Positions 21,041-32,934 of a DNA stretch of 64,000 nt are shown here, piece after piece. A program made the position numbers and the translations under genes. Within the stretch, counting starts at the first letter, position 1. Every line of letters starts with the position of its first letter. Below the pieces are notes generated by a model, which was not told the DNA's origin, made no database searches, and was given only the letters and a program-made list of their open reading frames with translations. This DNA comes from Gautieria morchelliformis (Eukaryota; Basidiomycota; Agaricomycetes; Gomphales; Gomphaceae), in contig WHVA01000301.1 of assembly GCA_015179125.1 (NCBI GenBank), forward strand, positions 1 through 64,000, given 5' to 3'.

Positions 21041-22075
21041 TAACACTATAGTAGGATTGGCCATGCGGACGGATATGCGAAGCATACGGGTGCGAGTTAG
21101 ACTCAAATGAAGCACATGCAATTGAAAGCCATACCTGAGGATCGGCAGGAACCTTACGTTCTTGTAAACTATCAGGTGCGGCCCAGGTCTGTGTAACTTC
21201 TAATGCGTGCTTTGACCCGCGGGGAGTCAAGTGAGAACCTGCTTCCGACCCGGGCCCAAGAATGCTGGCGCAATGAAGATGAAAGAGTAAGGCGTGTTGA
21301 GGGATGGCAGCGGTGAGGAAGAGCGTGCCCGATGAACGTGTTGCTAGATACCACGACGTCACTTTATAGTCCACCAAATCACTTGCGTCACGCAGGCAAG
21401 AAGGTGGCTCAGAGGGCGAATCAGTGGGACAGACGCGAACGTCGTGCGGAGCGTATACCGTGTGCCAGCGACTGGTATGCTCCACTGGCAAGTGTATTTG
21501 CTGCGTAGATCTGCGCACGAAAGGAACCGCTCGATCGTCGACACTGCGAACCACGCAAATCCAAACATCGACTGAGCTTGACTTTGTGACATCTAGTAGT
21601 ACGCTTACAATCACCAACTCTTCTGGCCAGTTTGGCAATCAGGTAGAATGGCACGTCGTTGATGCCACGGGGAACCCTGTGCGAGGAGACGTGGGGGAGC
21701 TCGTAACAGGAGAGGTTGTAAAAGTGTCACAGGGAGTCCGAACTGATTCGTCAACACTACAAATCACGCAGTCCTTCGCCGAATTAGATGTCGCGACATC
21801 AACAGATCGCGGGGTACATACCAAATCCTCTAGCAATGGAGGTCAGAAGGCAGGGAAAGTCGAAGTTGATACTACGGTGCTCCCCGAGACATGTGTTCAG
21901 GAATACTTCACAGGCGAGATCGTGCAGGACACTGGCAGGCAAGAGATCACTGAAACATCCACGCGACGCTCATCCGAGATTGTTAACGCCTCCTGTTACG
22001 ACCTCCTGGGAGTGATGGCGTCCGCGAGGTCGTAACAGGAGGCGTTGCCAAGTTGTGCGGAAATCCACGTCCGCG
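21041..22075 (+). other. Intergenic DNA with an unassigned 203-codon open frame
   Basis: An open frame at 21424-22035 (plus) would encode a Thr/Ser/Val-rich, low-hydrophobicity product without recognisable motifs. Much of its tail lies in a perfect inverted repeat (21985-22046). It repeats tracts such as TSSSTLTIT/TDSSTLQIT. An antisense frame of similar length exists, so I do not call it a gene. Nothing else is identifiable here. Confidence 0.3.
21985..22046. repeat. Perfect 21-bp inverted repeat with 20-nt loop
   Basis: AACGCCTCCTGTTACGACCT plus C at 21985-22005 is repeated inverted at 22026-22046. The arms match at all 21 positions. Its role is unknown; it could be the footprint of a foldback element or a hairpin-forming site. 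Confidence 0.8.
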
Positions 22076-23167
22076 GCGGGAATTATTCTATCCGCCAAAC
22101 TAGTGACCACTCAAATATCCACTGATATCGCGACATCGAGCCCTGTGTAGCTGGGCGGTGCATTAGTATGTAGATAAGTAAGCGAGAGGAAGCTTGCTTC
22201 CCTGCGAAGGTGTACCTGCGCCATGTAGATACGGGCTTGCACTCTAGCCGACCAATGTCTATGGTAGAAAGGGCCCGGATATGTATCTTACATATGGTAC
22301 ATAAGGACGTTTGAGCACGGAGGACTATGTAGACTTACGCAGCCACGCGCGCGATAGTACGTGGGCTACGGTAGACCACGTGACGCGACGTGCTGGTAGG
22401 CGCCGCTACCAGAATTTCGGGTTTTTCCTGAAGCAGTCATATCACACATAACGTGAGACTGAGGTAAAGTGCTCTCGCATGATTCTTTTACACATATGTA
22501 CTGATAGTCTTTGTACCTAGACCTGACCTTTGGTACAGACTCCTACACGGCGTGCCATGGGTCTGTTCTGACGGCAGAAGGACTGCGTCAGGGGGTGTGT
22601 TGCGGTAATGCTAATGACGCAGTCGATCACGTGATGTCCCTAATCTAGTGTCTGAGTTTGAAGGGAGAACTATACAGTTCTTCCCCTTCGAACTCAGTCC
22701 TGCGCACAACAGTTGGTGTAGAGCTGATTAGGTTGTCTTTTGTACACCCCCTGCCTCCCGGTCCATCTTCGGCCTCAGTCTTTCTGAGCGATATTGGGTG
22801 TGTTCCTTGAGCCATTGTCCCGGTGGAAGTTCCGTGTCACGCAAAATATCGTTGAGCCATCGGTCGTGCGGCTACAATACGTGTACAGCTGTACATTGTA
22901 CGGTGGCATTACAGCCTCATCCGTAACGTATGTTGGGTTGCTAGAACCCCGACGGTACGTATTGCAGTACCAGTACTCATCGGGTCTTTCTGAAAGACCC
23001 GATGAGCACTGCAACCGCGACCCTATTTGGCCCTGGAGGTATGATGGCATAAGCGGCATCCGAGAATTCCGAGAATTCGGTAGCAACCCTCGCAAAGTTC
23101 ATTTTTGCGGATGATTCAGCAGAAAACCCGGGTTGTTTTTCCCACGGGGGGTTGCCACACAGAATTA
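22047..23167. other. Gene-free DNA with two further hairpins
   Basis: No gene is supportable. Two strong inverted repeats lie here. The first is 22652-22697 (CTGAGTTTGAAGGGAGAACT / AGTTCTTCCCCTTCGAACTC plus AG, 4-nt loop, imperfect). The second is 22976-23006 (CTCATCGGGTCTTTC, 1 nt, GAAAGACCCGATGAG, perfect 15-bp arms). The paired open frames over 22775-23114 on opposite strands share peptides because of the second palindrome. Confidence 0.5.
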
Positions 23168-23620
23168 TCCATAACCATCCCGGGAAGAAAGAGCAACGCT
23201 TGTCCTCGGCCGTGCGTGCCTAGTGTGAGGAAGGAGAGGAAGAGAAGCGTGTGACTCATGGTCACCCCTGCTCGAAGGGCGTTGGAGGCACACTACTATG
23301 CGCGCCAGACTAACCCCACCCCCAACCCCCAACGGATTCTACGATCTGCCGCGTGTCATCGTGGGTGCAACGGGGCCACCGTGTCAGCCAGAGAGATGGA
23401 TCCGTGTACATCAGGATCAGAAGCTCCCGAGCTCCTTTGCTAAATAGGACGATAGGCGATAGAGATGAGGCTAGTATGGGAGGCGTGGCTAGGATGAATG
23501 ATAGCAAACAAACGGATACCCATACTGTTACTATCCCGGGAGAAGGTCAGCGCTGAAGTTGTCCGCGACCGTGCTTGCGTGGAGAGGGTCATCGACAGCG
23601 AGAAGAATATGCCCCGGGTG
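23168..23620. repeat. Degenerate direct repeat, left copy
   Basis: This roughly 450-bp tract is similar to 28878-29285 in the same orientation; shared blocks include CGCTTGTCCTCGGCCGTGCG, GGAAGGAGAGGAAGAGAAGC and GTGACTCATGGTCACCCCTG. Each copy also repeats a version of CCCGGGAG...GCGCTGAAGTTGTCC internally, so a shorter unit was once duplicated. No LTR-type ends, polypurine tract or coding content are seen. Confidence 0.6.
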
Positions 23621-24146
23621 AGTGGCCAGTGCGAGCATCACTGCTTGCGTGCCGTAAAGTTATGACGCAGACCCTCTCCAAACATTTGCAAATAGGCCGT
23701 GTTGGCCAAATGCGGGGTGGACATTCTGCAAGGTCTCCTATCGGACCCTCGCATTTGCAAATACGGTGGGTGTCACAAATAGTTCAGTGGCGTCTAGATA
23801 CATCTGTCACTGTGTCAGGCCATCACCCCTTGGACGCAACCCTCTCGGGTTAGTCACCACCATGCAGTATTGCTACATCGCTGTGGGAAGATCGTGTCGA
23901 CACTTACTGATAATTGGCGACTCGGTCGCGACGAGAATTCAATCGCGTCTCATCGCTTTCTTAAAGTGTGTTTGCATGTACTTGTAACCTTAACTGCCTT
24001 GATATAAGCACTTCCTGCCAGATGTGGAAGCGCGCTGGCTTTGCAACAAATCGCCGCCATATAATGCGCGTGTCGTACGCCTCATCCTACTATCGTTTCA
24101 TCCCCCCCACATCGTCTATAACAGCACAACTCATTCAACACCATCC
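23621..24146. other. Upstream region of the C2H2 gene
   Basis: No independent gene is seen. It contains a short repeated word ATTTGCAAATA (about 23681-23695 and 23754-23764), which forms a small palindrome. It probably includes the promoter of the gene starting at about 24147. Confidence 0.35.
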
Positions 24147-25421
24147 ATGCACCCATCCCAGAGCTCCATTTCCAGCAAGAAGCTGAACTTCATCTTGGAC
24201 GAGCATGCGCCAGGGCTAACCAATGGTTCGTCTAAACATGTCGCTCCTCGTCCTTATGTTCCCTCACACCTCATGTTGCTGTCGTCATAGATGTCAATCA
24301 TTCTCATACAGCAAACGATACTCGTGAGTGTGCTCATTCATTCTCATCTAGTTATTCATCTCAGAGATGCACACAGCACCTTACCTCACAGTCTTTCTCC
24401 CGGACATCGCCCCCTCTGGTTTCACTGCGGGCCAGGACATTTTTGGTATTTGATTCTATCGCTGGCAGAGCGCGAGACCTGAATTATATCACCCTCACTG
24501 CAGCTCCCAGCTTGGACAAAGAAGATGCCGCTGGTAAGTCTTGCATGCTGTATCCTCTCACATCAATATTGATACCACATACATCAGACAAACTCACGGA
24601 AATAGAAGATAACCTTAGTATTTCTTCCAGGTTTACTGTGTAAAAAGTTCATCTTCTCATGGTAATTCTTCACAAGCGTCCGGCCAGCTTTGTCCGGGTA
24701 CTGCTCCTGCCGTCACTCCGGGACATCCCCAACACATCTACATGCCGGTTGGCACCATTGCGAAGACATCCGAGCTTAAAGGGTACATCACCACGACCAA
24801 AGTCGAGGGCCAGACACGCTATCGTTGTAACAACTCGAGCTGTTCCCACCAAGGTCACTTCGACACGAGGCGAGAGGCAATATCTCACTTTCGCCGCGTC
24901 CACCTGAAGGAGCTGAAGCCCTTCATATGTATCACCTGGTACGTCTATCTCAATCCCTAGGCCTGGCGAGTTTTCATCCGTATTGATCTTACAGTGGAAA
25001 ATACTTTGCGCACAAACAGGATGCGAGCCGTCATGTCAATGCGAAGAACCGAGGCAAGATATTCGAGTGTACTGTCTGGTAAGCATACCATTGTCCCTTG
25101 TAGTTTGTAGTATTCATGTTTTCTGTCCACCAGCCACGAGTGGTATGCTCGTAAAGATTACCGTGATATGCATGCAAAGCGCTGCCTCACGAAAAGCAAA
25201 CAGGTGAAATAGGGGTTTGATGATAGTGTGATTCGATTATGTCTATGTCGTAGCAGTACATCCGCCAATGCGAGAACGGTGGTGTTTTTGATGAAGCTCC
25301 TGTATTTACGTCAGACTCCAGGCAAGCAGTGTCGATACATATATATTTTCGTCGAGGCTTATTGGCCGTTTGCACGGTTTTCCAACTGAGACGTGGCGTG
25401 ACGCACGAGGTATCATGCTGA
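24147..25421 (+). CDS. C2H2-type zinc-finger protein gene, multi-exon
   Basis: The last four exons are secure: about 24624-24938, 24995-25078, 25134-25203 and 25254-25421 (stop TGA). Introns are 50-56 bp with GT-AG ends and matching phases. They encode RYRCNNSSCSHQGHFDTRRE followed by AISHFRRVH (C-x4-C-x12-H-x4-H). Next is FICITCGKYFAHKQDASRHV (C-x2-C-x12-H), split by an intron inside the second Cys codon, then FECTVCHEWYARKDYRDMHA followed by KRC (C-x2-C-x12-H-x3-C). The upstream part from the ATG at 24147 (MHPSQSSISSKKLNFILDEH) has several candidate small exons before 24624 that I cannot phase with certainty. The product is probably a nuclear DNA-binding regulator; its targets are unknown. 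Confidence 0.6.
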
Positions 25422-28400
25422 CGAGTGGGTCAACCTCTGCTGGCTGGTAAAAATGAGCAGCTAGCATCGCCTTCGTCGCGCTTGATGACCAAGAGATTAA
25501 TTCACCGACCGGCCCGTCTTAGTCCAGGAGGCACACAGGGGAAGTGGCGGGGGAGATAACCTAACTTATATATAGTAGTAGATTCATCCATGGTGTCAAG
25601 CCATATTTTTCATACAGTAAAAAATGATCGGCTCTCTACCTTGTGGTTCATAGACGTGATCACAGGTACCTCGACTCAGATCCCCAGCACTCGCAGGCCC
25701 GATCGTTTGAGCCATGACTTTGACTTTGATGGACTAATTTTTTTCACTGTTGTTCCACACTTCCATATTTCTCGGCAGCAAGAGCGTCGGTATGAACGTA
25801 CATATGACGCTCACCCTTGAAATCGACCTTGCCATCGAAGTAAGCGCCATGGAACACCAACGGAAAACAAGGTTGTGAGCAGAGGCGTAGAGCATCGAAG
25901 GAAGACTAAGCTCACGTCCTGTGAAGCAGATGACGACGAAGCACAGGAACATGACCAGGGTGAAGGGATTCTCGAGGAATGGGTCAGAAACTCACCGACT
26001 GTCAGTATTACGGCGACAGGCAATAATGGGGTCAGCAACGAGGCTCGCCTACGGGGGCGAATCCATAAACTCACGTCCTGTGATGAATGTGCCCACGTAG
26101 TACATTGTGATGACCAGGTAGTTGCCAGATCTCTGGCGAAACGGCCTCTAGCTACACCACATTGAGAGTAGATTTACAAGGGCTCCACAGGAACCCTCTT
26201 GTAAATTTTAAAATACCTTATTGTGACACGACACGAGTACGGTATAATGTGTGATACGCACTGCATTGGGTTCAAGTTTACTTGCTTATTGTACAGTAAC
26301 CCTTTTCTCGAAAATCGGTACCATACAAGGTAATCGCAGAAGTCGCCACTGGGAAGGTGTTGTAGATCATACCAAAGCAGTCGTACCAAGACAGGGGTCA
26401 CACGGTGCACGTGATGGCAAGTTGCAACGTGGCACTGATGGCTCCCAGATCTCATCTCAGCACCACCGACGTCGCGTACTGTATCCGTGCGACCTTCCGA
26501 TGCCCGCAGAGCTCACACCTCCCGAGCCGCCCAGTGCACAACAGCGCCTCATGGACCCGACTTCTGCGATCCCGCAGTCACACCCTCATTTCCCGCCCTT
26601 TTATCCGCTCGCGCCGCATGCACATGAGGCCGCAGCTAGATATGGCTGCCAGTGGTGAGTAGCACAAGATATAGGCGTGGTGGTGCTTAGGAGAGTACTC
26701 GGGCGATGGATGCTGATTCTGAGTCGTCATACACCACTTCAAGTTGTAGACGGGTGCCGTCCGAACTCGTATACTTAGCCTATTCGACTATTGCTATTGT
26801 TCGACGAAGAAAGCTATCATGTCGACACACCCGTTGCTGGAGTTCTCCGGGGTTCTAATTAAGTCATGTCAGGGACTTCCACCCAACCCGCACGCTGGAC
26901 GTCATACCGCACATCGCCGGCGGTGCGATGCCAGTGATGGTAGTACTTGCTTTGCAGCTCCTTCGAAACGGATCCTGGGCGGAGCATTGCTGCGGCAGAT
27001 ACGTGAGAAACCAACGTATATTCTTCCTGCGCGAATCCAATGTACTTAGTGCACACAGCGCCCCCGGTCACCAGTGTTGGCGATGACTTATAATAGGCGG
27101 TCAGGTGAAGATGGCATAGAGCTGAACCTCAAGCTCGGATGCGCGCAGATTCCCTGGCGTATTTCACATGCCCAAAGCGGCATGGGGTTGTGTGACTAAA
27201 CGGTCGGATCCCCCACCGCCAGGCTGTTGGTGTCAAAGTTCAGGCTTTCTGAGTTCTGGGAATTCCGACTACGGCGTACCAGAAATAAACCGGTCATGCA
27301 TCATACCTTCGATTGGCGCATACTCAAAACCCTAAATTTAGCTCCAAGACGAAAAATCTGATCCGCCCTTGTGAACCCATCAGTGGGCAGACCGGATAGC
27401 TGTAGTGCTGAGTCGCCGCACTTCGAAGCAGACGAAGCTTGACTCTCACTCCTTCCAACCCCAACGGTTCATTGAGATGCAAAACGCCACAGCAATGGAA
27501 TGATCACTCGTCCCTGGCAGGAGAGGAACATGGAATGGAGGTAGGTCATGTATGTGACATGCGACATTTTCAGTTGTGGCTGCGATAGCCCCTCGTCGAC
27601 ATCTTTCCACATCCAGTTGCTCGTGGCACTCATATATGACTTGCATTCCTGGATGTCTAGACCTGGTGTGTGGTATGCGGCCGAGAGGGACTCCGTAAGA
27701 ATAGTGACTGCCAGTAACGGGCTGCAGGATTATTCCAAAGATGGATGCGAGGGGTACTGGTATGATCATAGTACTGGTATGATCATAGCATACCGCAGAA
27801 AGCCGCGCCACAAGCATGAGAACTGGTTCGGGAATCACAATTTAGCTCGGTGTGGCATAGAGTACTTTCTCAGTCAAAGATGTGGCCATATCACCGGTGA
27901 GTCACCGGTAATCTGATTTGTCCATGATTCCGCGCCCTTTATCCATTTCCAGTTCGCGTGAGTCTACCCGGGTCCTTTACGTTAACCGGAAAGCGGCGCC
28001 AACGCAGTGTTACACTCCTCAGTCTTCTGGAATACTGCCATGCATGGCCTTAAATCTTACTGTAAATAGGTACTGGTCGGACGCGCCCAGTACTGACCCG
28101 GGCACAGGTCATCCTCGCGCGCGGACGTCTCTGGTTAGTCCGGGCTGTAAACAATACACCGCTCTCTGGACATAAAGTACTGGAGTGCAGGTGATCGAGA
28201 AGGCCGGAATGCGGTCCTCTGTGCCCTAAATGTTCTCGGTTGCGCATGTCGGAATGTGTAACCCGGGAATTCACCGTCTGGGAAGAGGTTGGAGTCAGAG
28301 GGGGACAGCGAGGCGAGGAGGTATCGCGAAGAATTAGTCAGAATTGTCAGGAGACTGTCGACGGCGGACAGTCAAATGGGCAGAGGAGCGGAGATGACAA

Positions 28401-28877
28401 CCACAGAGTTCGAAACCCACTCCCGGCAAAGACAAGAGACGCAGGGAGGAGCGAAGCGGAACTGGAAATAATTGAGCCAGAAACATACCTCCTAAGAGAA
28501 GAAGGTCGATGGCGAATATGAAGGTAAGCAGAGGGATATGATTGGCCAGATGTCAGAAGTCACTGCGAAGATCAGGCCAGGGAGGTGTGTCTCGGAACAC
28601 AGGTGGAGAGGGAAGAGAAACCCACCAATTGGAATGGGGAAGTCGGTAGCGGAGCGGTTTGTGAGCAGAGGGGAACAAATCACGTAGGAAGACTCAATGG
28701 CTTACATCCTGTGAAATGGATGGGGACAGCGGACAGGACGGAAAATGTAGATCGCAAGGGAAGCTCGCTATCAAGAAAATGCCCACGGAGGTAGATTAGA
28801 GGAATGAGGGAGGAATCGGAAACTCACGCTCTATCAAGGGGATGCCGACGGAAGACGAGGATAGCGGAGCGGTGATA
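25422..28877. other. Gene-poor stretch, fragments of unknown nature
   Basis: No gene can be defended. Items seen: a Pro/His-rich open stretch at about 26500-26659 ending in a good donor (GTGAGT), possibly an orphan exon; a hairpin at about 26172-26203 (TTTACAAGGGCTCC / GGAACCCTCTTGTAAA); a 122-codon frame at 27548-27916 (plus) without known motifs; a short direct repeat ACTGGTATGATCATAG (27757-27788); and a repeated CTCACGTCCTGTGA phrase at about 25911 and 26071. The area resembles decayed exon-intron DNA. Confidence 0.4.
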
Positions 28878-29285
28878 TCCATACTATCATATGGGAAGCA
28901 AGATCAACGCTTGTCCTCGGCCGTGCGTGCCTGGTGTGAGGAAGGAGAGGAAGAGAAGCGTGTGACTCATGGTCACCCCTGCTCGAACTTGAAGGGCGTT
29001 GCAGGCACACTACTGTGCGCGCCAGACTAACCCCAACCCCCAACCCAACGGATTCTACGATCTGCCGCGTGTCATTGTGGGTGCAACGGGGCCACCGGGT
29101 GTCAGCGACGAGAGGATCAGGAAGTTCAGAAGCTCACGAGCTCCTCTTCGCAAACAAACGGATACTCATACTATTACTTCCCGGGAGGAGGTTAGCGCTG
29201 AAGTTGTCCTCGACCGTGCGTGCGGTGTGACGCTGGAGAGGGTCATCGACAGCGTCGAGCGAGAAGAATATACGGGTAACTCATG
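28878..29285. repeat. Degenerate direct repeat, right copy
   Basis: Partner of 23168-23620, about 5.7 kb away and in direct orientation. The pair encloses the C2H2 gene. Divergence by substitutions and small gaps suggests an old segmental duplication or an unclassified repeat family. Confidence 0.6.
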
Positions 29286-29750
29286 GGGCAACACGGCGCC
29301 CTTTGAGCCGAGCCATTGTGGGCGCTTGTCTTCCGAGCTACCGGGAAAAGGTCTATGGACCTCGGTCTACAGACTAGACCCACATGTGACACCATATGCA
29401 CCCACAGCAATCACTCGCCATATCCACATCTGGAATAAGTATAAATAACAAAATAACCAAAGTAAAGAAACTAAACAAAATAACAGTAAATAATTATAGA
29501 CCTACTGGCACTGCAGGCATGTAAAAGTTTTCTTGTCTGAAAAACTGTTGAAAAACTGTAAAGATTTTCCAAATATTTTTAGTGTTTTTTATGTAAAAAA
29601 AAAAAAACTATAATAAAATTGTGTGTTTTATCAGTCCCTGGTAATGGTAACAAAGTCTTTGTCAAAAAGATACTTCATTCCAACTGAGGTCCAGAAGATT
29701 TTTATGGAAGTACAGATGCTATTGTATCTCGTAATAACCCACGGTTACAC

Positions 29751-30095
29751 GTGTGTAACTTTTCTTCTCAACCTGTTACCACTCATCAAGGACAACTCTT
29801 AGGTCATGCTAGAAATCCTACTAGTTGGCTTGATAAGGTTGCAAATATGGATCCAGGGCAGTTAGAGTCTCGCTTGTCTCATGCTAGACTCATACGGGCC
29901 CTAGCTCAATACAACTCTGAGCCAGGTAACCCTTCAGCAAGCACTGCTTCGGAAGCTGCAGGCGAAGTGGTTCAGGGAGGTCCTAAGACACAAGAAGCAC
30001 CTATGGAGGACATTCCGGAACAGCGACTGTTAGATGAAATTGACTTCTCTCCAGAACTCGATCAGTCTAATAAGAAAGCACTTCAGATTTGTTGA
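29751..30095 (+). CDS. 114-codon frame inside the AT-rich element, unassigned
   Basis: The frame encodes a polar, acidic-tailed peptide (NPTSWLDKVANMDPGQLESR, then LLDEIDFSPELDQSNKKALQ) and ends just inside the foldback palindrome. The aliphatic spacing suggests helices. It could be the remnant of a transposase terminus, but I recognise no family. Base composition is less AT-rich than the flanking TIRs, which favours real past coding. Confidence 0.3.
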   Translation: MCNFSSQPVTTHQGQLLGHARNPTSWLDKVANMDPGQLESRLSHARLIRALAQYNSEPGNPSASTASEAAGEVVQGGPKTQEAPMEDIPEQRLLDEIDFSPELDQSNKKALQIC

Positions 30096-30241
30096 CCAAG
30101 AAAATTGTAAAAAAAATCAAAGTTTTTTTCAGGGTTTTTTATGGGTTTCTTTGTGTTTTCACAAAGAAACTTATAAAAAGACATAAAAAACCCTGCAAAA
30201 AATTTTAAACTTTTTTACAATTTTCTTGCTCAACAAATTCT
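30085..30241. repeat. Foldback palindrome of about 155 bp
   Basis: The arm AGATTTGTTGACCAAGAAAA (from 30085) is matched by the complement of the right arm ending at 30241 (AGAATTTGTTGAGCAAGAAA). Pairing extends about 70 bp per arm, including CAGGGTTTTTTATG and TTTCTTTGTG. The loop lies near 30154. It abuts the right TIR of the larger AT-rich element, so it is either a nested foldback MITE or the inner part of a compound TIR. Confidence 0.75.
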
Positions 30242-30360
30242 AACAAAAACACAAAATTTTGTAAAATTTTTTTACATTAAAAACACTAAAAAAATTTGGA
30301 ATATCTTTACAGTTTTTTGAACAATTTTTCAGAATAGAAAAATTTTATATGCCTCCAGTG

Positions 30361-31059
30361 TGTATAGTTCTGCCACAAAAAGAAAATTTTCTTGTCCCTT
30401 CGCAACAGCATGCAGCCTATCCCACCGCTGCCACCGCCATCTTGACTGATATGAACTATCTTCTGCTGTGATTCGCTCTCGTCAGAGACGACAACATGAT
30501 GATGAGACTGCCGAAAACGAGCTGGGTGTGTGCTAAGAGTCATTCCATCTTCCGATGAAGAGGAGTCCACAGAGATCACAAGTGAGGTTTGTGCTTTCTG
30601 TCTGCCTGTAGAGTAATGACAAGGGCGACTATCTTCTTCATCTGTAGCTTTCACAGAACTCAGAGGTAAATCCTCTTCAACCTCATTCACTCCGTGCTCA
30701 AACTGAATCTTCTCAGGATTGGTACCATCATCGCTAGAGCTGGGTCTAATAGATGTCCTTCTTTGTTTTGGTGAGCACTTCGTAGGAGATGAACTGCTCA
30801 CATAATCGAATAGTATTCGTTGCCTCTTCCTAGATGAAAGCATGTCAGTAATGATTTGTGTCCGCAACCTCAGAGATCAGCTGATCCCCTTGAACGATCG
30901 TACACTGAACACGTGCAAAACTGACATTTCCGTCATGCATCCTGCAGCTGCACAAATGCTGCAATCCCCCACAGGTCAGCCCAAAAACTCAGTCCACAGC
31001 GCACATGCCCCATGCATACCTGGCTAATAGCGCCCTGGCACCCTTCAGGGCTTCCCAGC
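30361..31059 (-). other. LINE left flank with a Ser/Asp-rich open frame
   Basis: A minus-strand frame (30867 down to about 30361, running on into the AT-rich element) would encode a Ser-rich acidic protein with an N-terminal basic patch (MLSSRKRQRILFDYVSSSS) and repeated SSSSDDG/SSSSEDG. It has no known domain. Low complexity and the run-on into a transposon end make it a weak gene candidate. The AACTTTGAGAA at 31060-31070 is the left copy of the LINE target duplication. Confidence 0.35.
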
Positions 31060-31221
31060 AACTTTGAGAAGGAAAACTTTTCTCATGCATACCACCACCA
31101 CCATAACATTCCAAAACTCTTTTCCCAAACACATAGCTCGTACATACCACTATAGAGTACCGCTGACGGTAGCCAGCAGTACAACTATAGCTTCTACAAA
31201 AAAGAAGCAAAACAAAAAGCG

Positions 31222-32925
31222 ATGCCGCTGAGCGTCGACACCCAAATGCCCGCCACGTCACAGAGTCGGACGAGATTGGGCAACCAACACCCTCCCAACA
31301 GCAGAACCAGACTCGAGCTCCTGACAGAACCAACGGCAGCAGTGCACACCAAGGAACAGGCAAGGAGTTACCTGGACAAGCACGGGTACCTAGCGAAGGA
31401 TGATCAGCTGTCAGCGGAACAGCTGAGTTATTCTCTGCTCTCTCTCGCGCACAACGCTACTGGAAAGACACTGCAGGAAGGAACAAGAGCGGTAGCAATA
31501 TTGATGATGGAGGAGGCAGCAAAGAACGTAGCGGTAGCAGTCCTGCAACACGTCGAAAGAAGTCTCAGCCCGATAATCGAGAAAATCGAAGCGGCGACAG
31601 ACACAGCAAGGGACACGACTACAATAGCCAAACAGCCAACAGAGGACGCCAACAACATCGTGGAGCATGTCAGTAACATGGACTGGCGGGGGCAGCAGAG
31701 GACAGACACTGGGGCTGGGGAAATGAGCTATGCGGCGGCATTAAAGGGAAACGTACCCTTATCACACCCGAACAACCTAGCAAAAGCAAAGGCAAGAGAA
31801 TGACAGATACTAATAGATAGAGACCCGCAAGGAGAGCAAGACTCGCTAAGGGACTTGACAGAGCAGGAAATGGTTGCGAAGGCGAACGAGGCTATAGACC
31901 AGCTGGGGGAAGACCACAACCTCAACGACATAGTGTTCATCAGCGCCAAGAGACTAGCGAATGGCGGCATAATTCTAGAATTAGACTCTGCAGAGGCGGC
32001 AAAATGGGTACAGGTGAACAGGCGAACGTTCCTCAGCAAATTTAGTGGCACAGCGGTGATAAAGGACAGGGCATTATCGGTGATAGTAGAATATGTCCCA
32101 TTGAGTCACTCACCAGACGCCCTTTCAGAGCTCAGGAAGATAGAGCGCGACTCAAGACTGCCTGCCGAGTCCCTTCTAGCAACTCGATGGATAAAACCAA
32201 TCCACAGAAGGACCGCAGGACAAAGATTGGCACACATAATAGCAAAATTTGCCAACACAGAATCAGCAAACCAAAGTATCAGAGATGGAATACTCATAGC
32301 AGGAAAACGTACCTGGGCAAGAAGACTGAAGAGAGAGCCGCGGCGCTGCCTCAAGTGCCAGAAATACAATGCATGCCATATCGCTGCAGAATGCAACAGC
32401 GCTGACAAGTGCGGCACATGTGGGAAAGGACATAGAATGGTGGAATGTGAGGAAACCGACCCGAGAAAATTCAAGTGCGTCAGTTGCAACACGCACGGGC
32501 ACGTCTCGTGGGACAGAACATGTCCAAAGTTCATAGAAGCCTGTCAAGCAATGGAAAAAACAGACCCAGAACACACGTACAAATATTTCCCCAACGAGAA
32601 CCCGTGGACATGGGAGCAGCAGGGAACCCAAGGCGAGGTGGAGGATGCCGGAGATCTCTTCAAAAGAGTTGACGCGCATCTAGACAGGGGAAGACGGGCG
32701 GCAGAGACAGAAACGAGGGAGGACAGAGGACAGAACGAGCAGGGAAGCAGCGAGCGGGGAGGAAGGAGAGCGGCGAACCCTCAGATAGGCCACAGAGACC
32801 AAGGGTGGACAGCGAGAGAGGAAGGGGAGATTCGACAAAGGCGCCTAGACGAATATGACTTCGCGAACCACCGAGAGCAGACGCAAACAAGAGAGAACGA
32901 GGACAGAAATCCACTCCGTGAATGA
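31222..32925 (+). pseudogene. LINE 1 ORF1 (gag-like nucleic-acid-binding protein)
   Basis: This is a single frame of 567 codons interrupted once by TGA at 31801-31803. The N-terminal third is helical (LSAEQLSYSLLSLAHN). The middle has ALSVIVEYVPLSHSPDALS and related RRM-like segments. Three zinc knuckles follow at about 32341-32525: CLKCQKYNACHIAAEC, CGTCGKGHRMVEC and CVSCNTHGHVSWDRTC. The C-terminal tail is Arg/Glu-rich. In LINEs of this group ORF1 coats the RNA. The TGA aligns with Arg in the related ORF1 at 62470-63343 (E-stop-QILIDR here, A-R-QILIDR there), so a CGA-to-TGA change explains it. Confidence 0.85.
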
Positions 32926-32934
32926 ACGAAGAAA

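Larger units (their letters stand above)
29509..30360. mobile_element. AT-rich element with about 110-bp terminal inverted repeats
   Basis: The left end (CACTGCAGGCATGTAAAAGT, 29509 to about 29631) is matched inverted by the right end (about 30241-30360, complement CACTGGAGGCATATAAAATT). The similarity spans about 110 bp (for example CTGTAAAGATTTTCCAAAT versus CTGTAAAGATATTCCAAAT). The element is 852 bp and far more AT-rich than its surroundings. It has no recognisable transposase, only a 114-codon frame. I cannot read a convincing target duplication. Probably a non-autonomous DNA transposon. Confidence 0.65.

Noticed and set aside
21424-22035. A 203-codon hypothetical gene
   Set aside because: Kept only as a low-confidence note: low complexity, tail inside an inverted repeat, competing antisense frames, no visible introns.
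22775-23114. Two 106-codon frames on opposite strands
   Set aside because: They mirror each other around a palindrome and have no domain signature.
23168-29285. A retroelement with the two direct repeats as LTRs
   Set aside because: No TG...CA ends, no primer site or polypurine tract, and no pol-like coding between them; the interior is a spliced zinc-finger gene.
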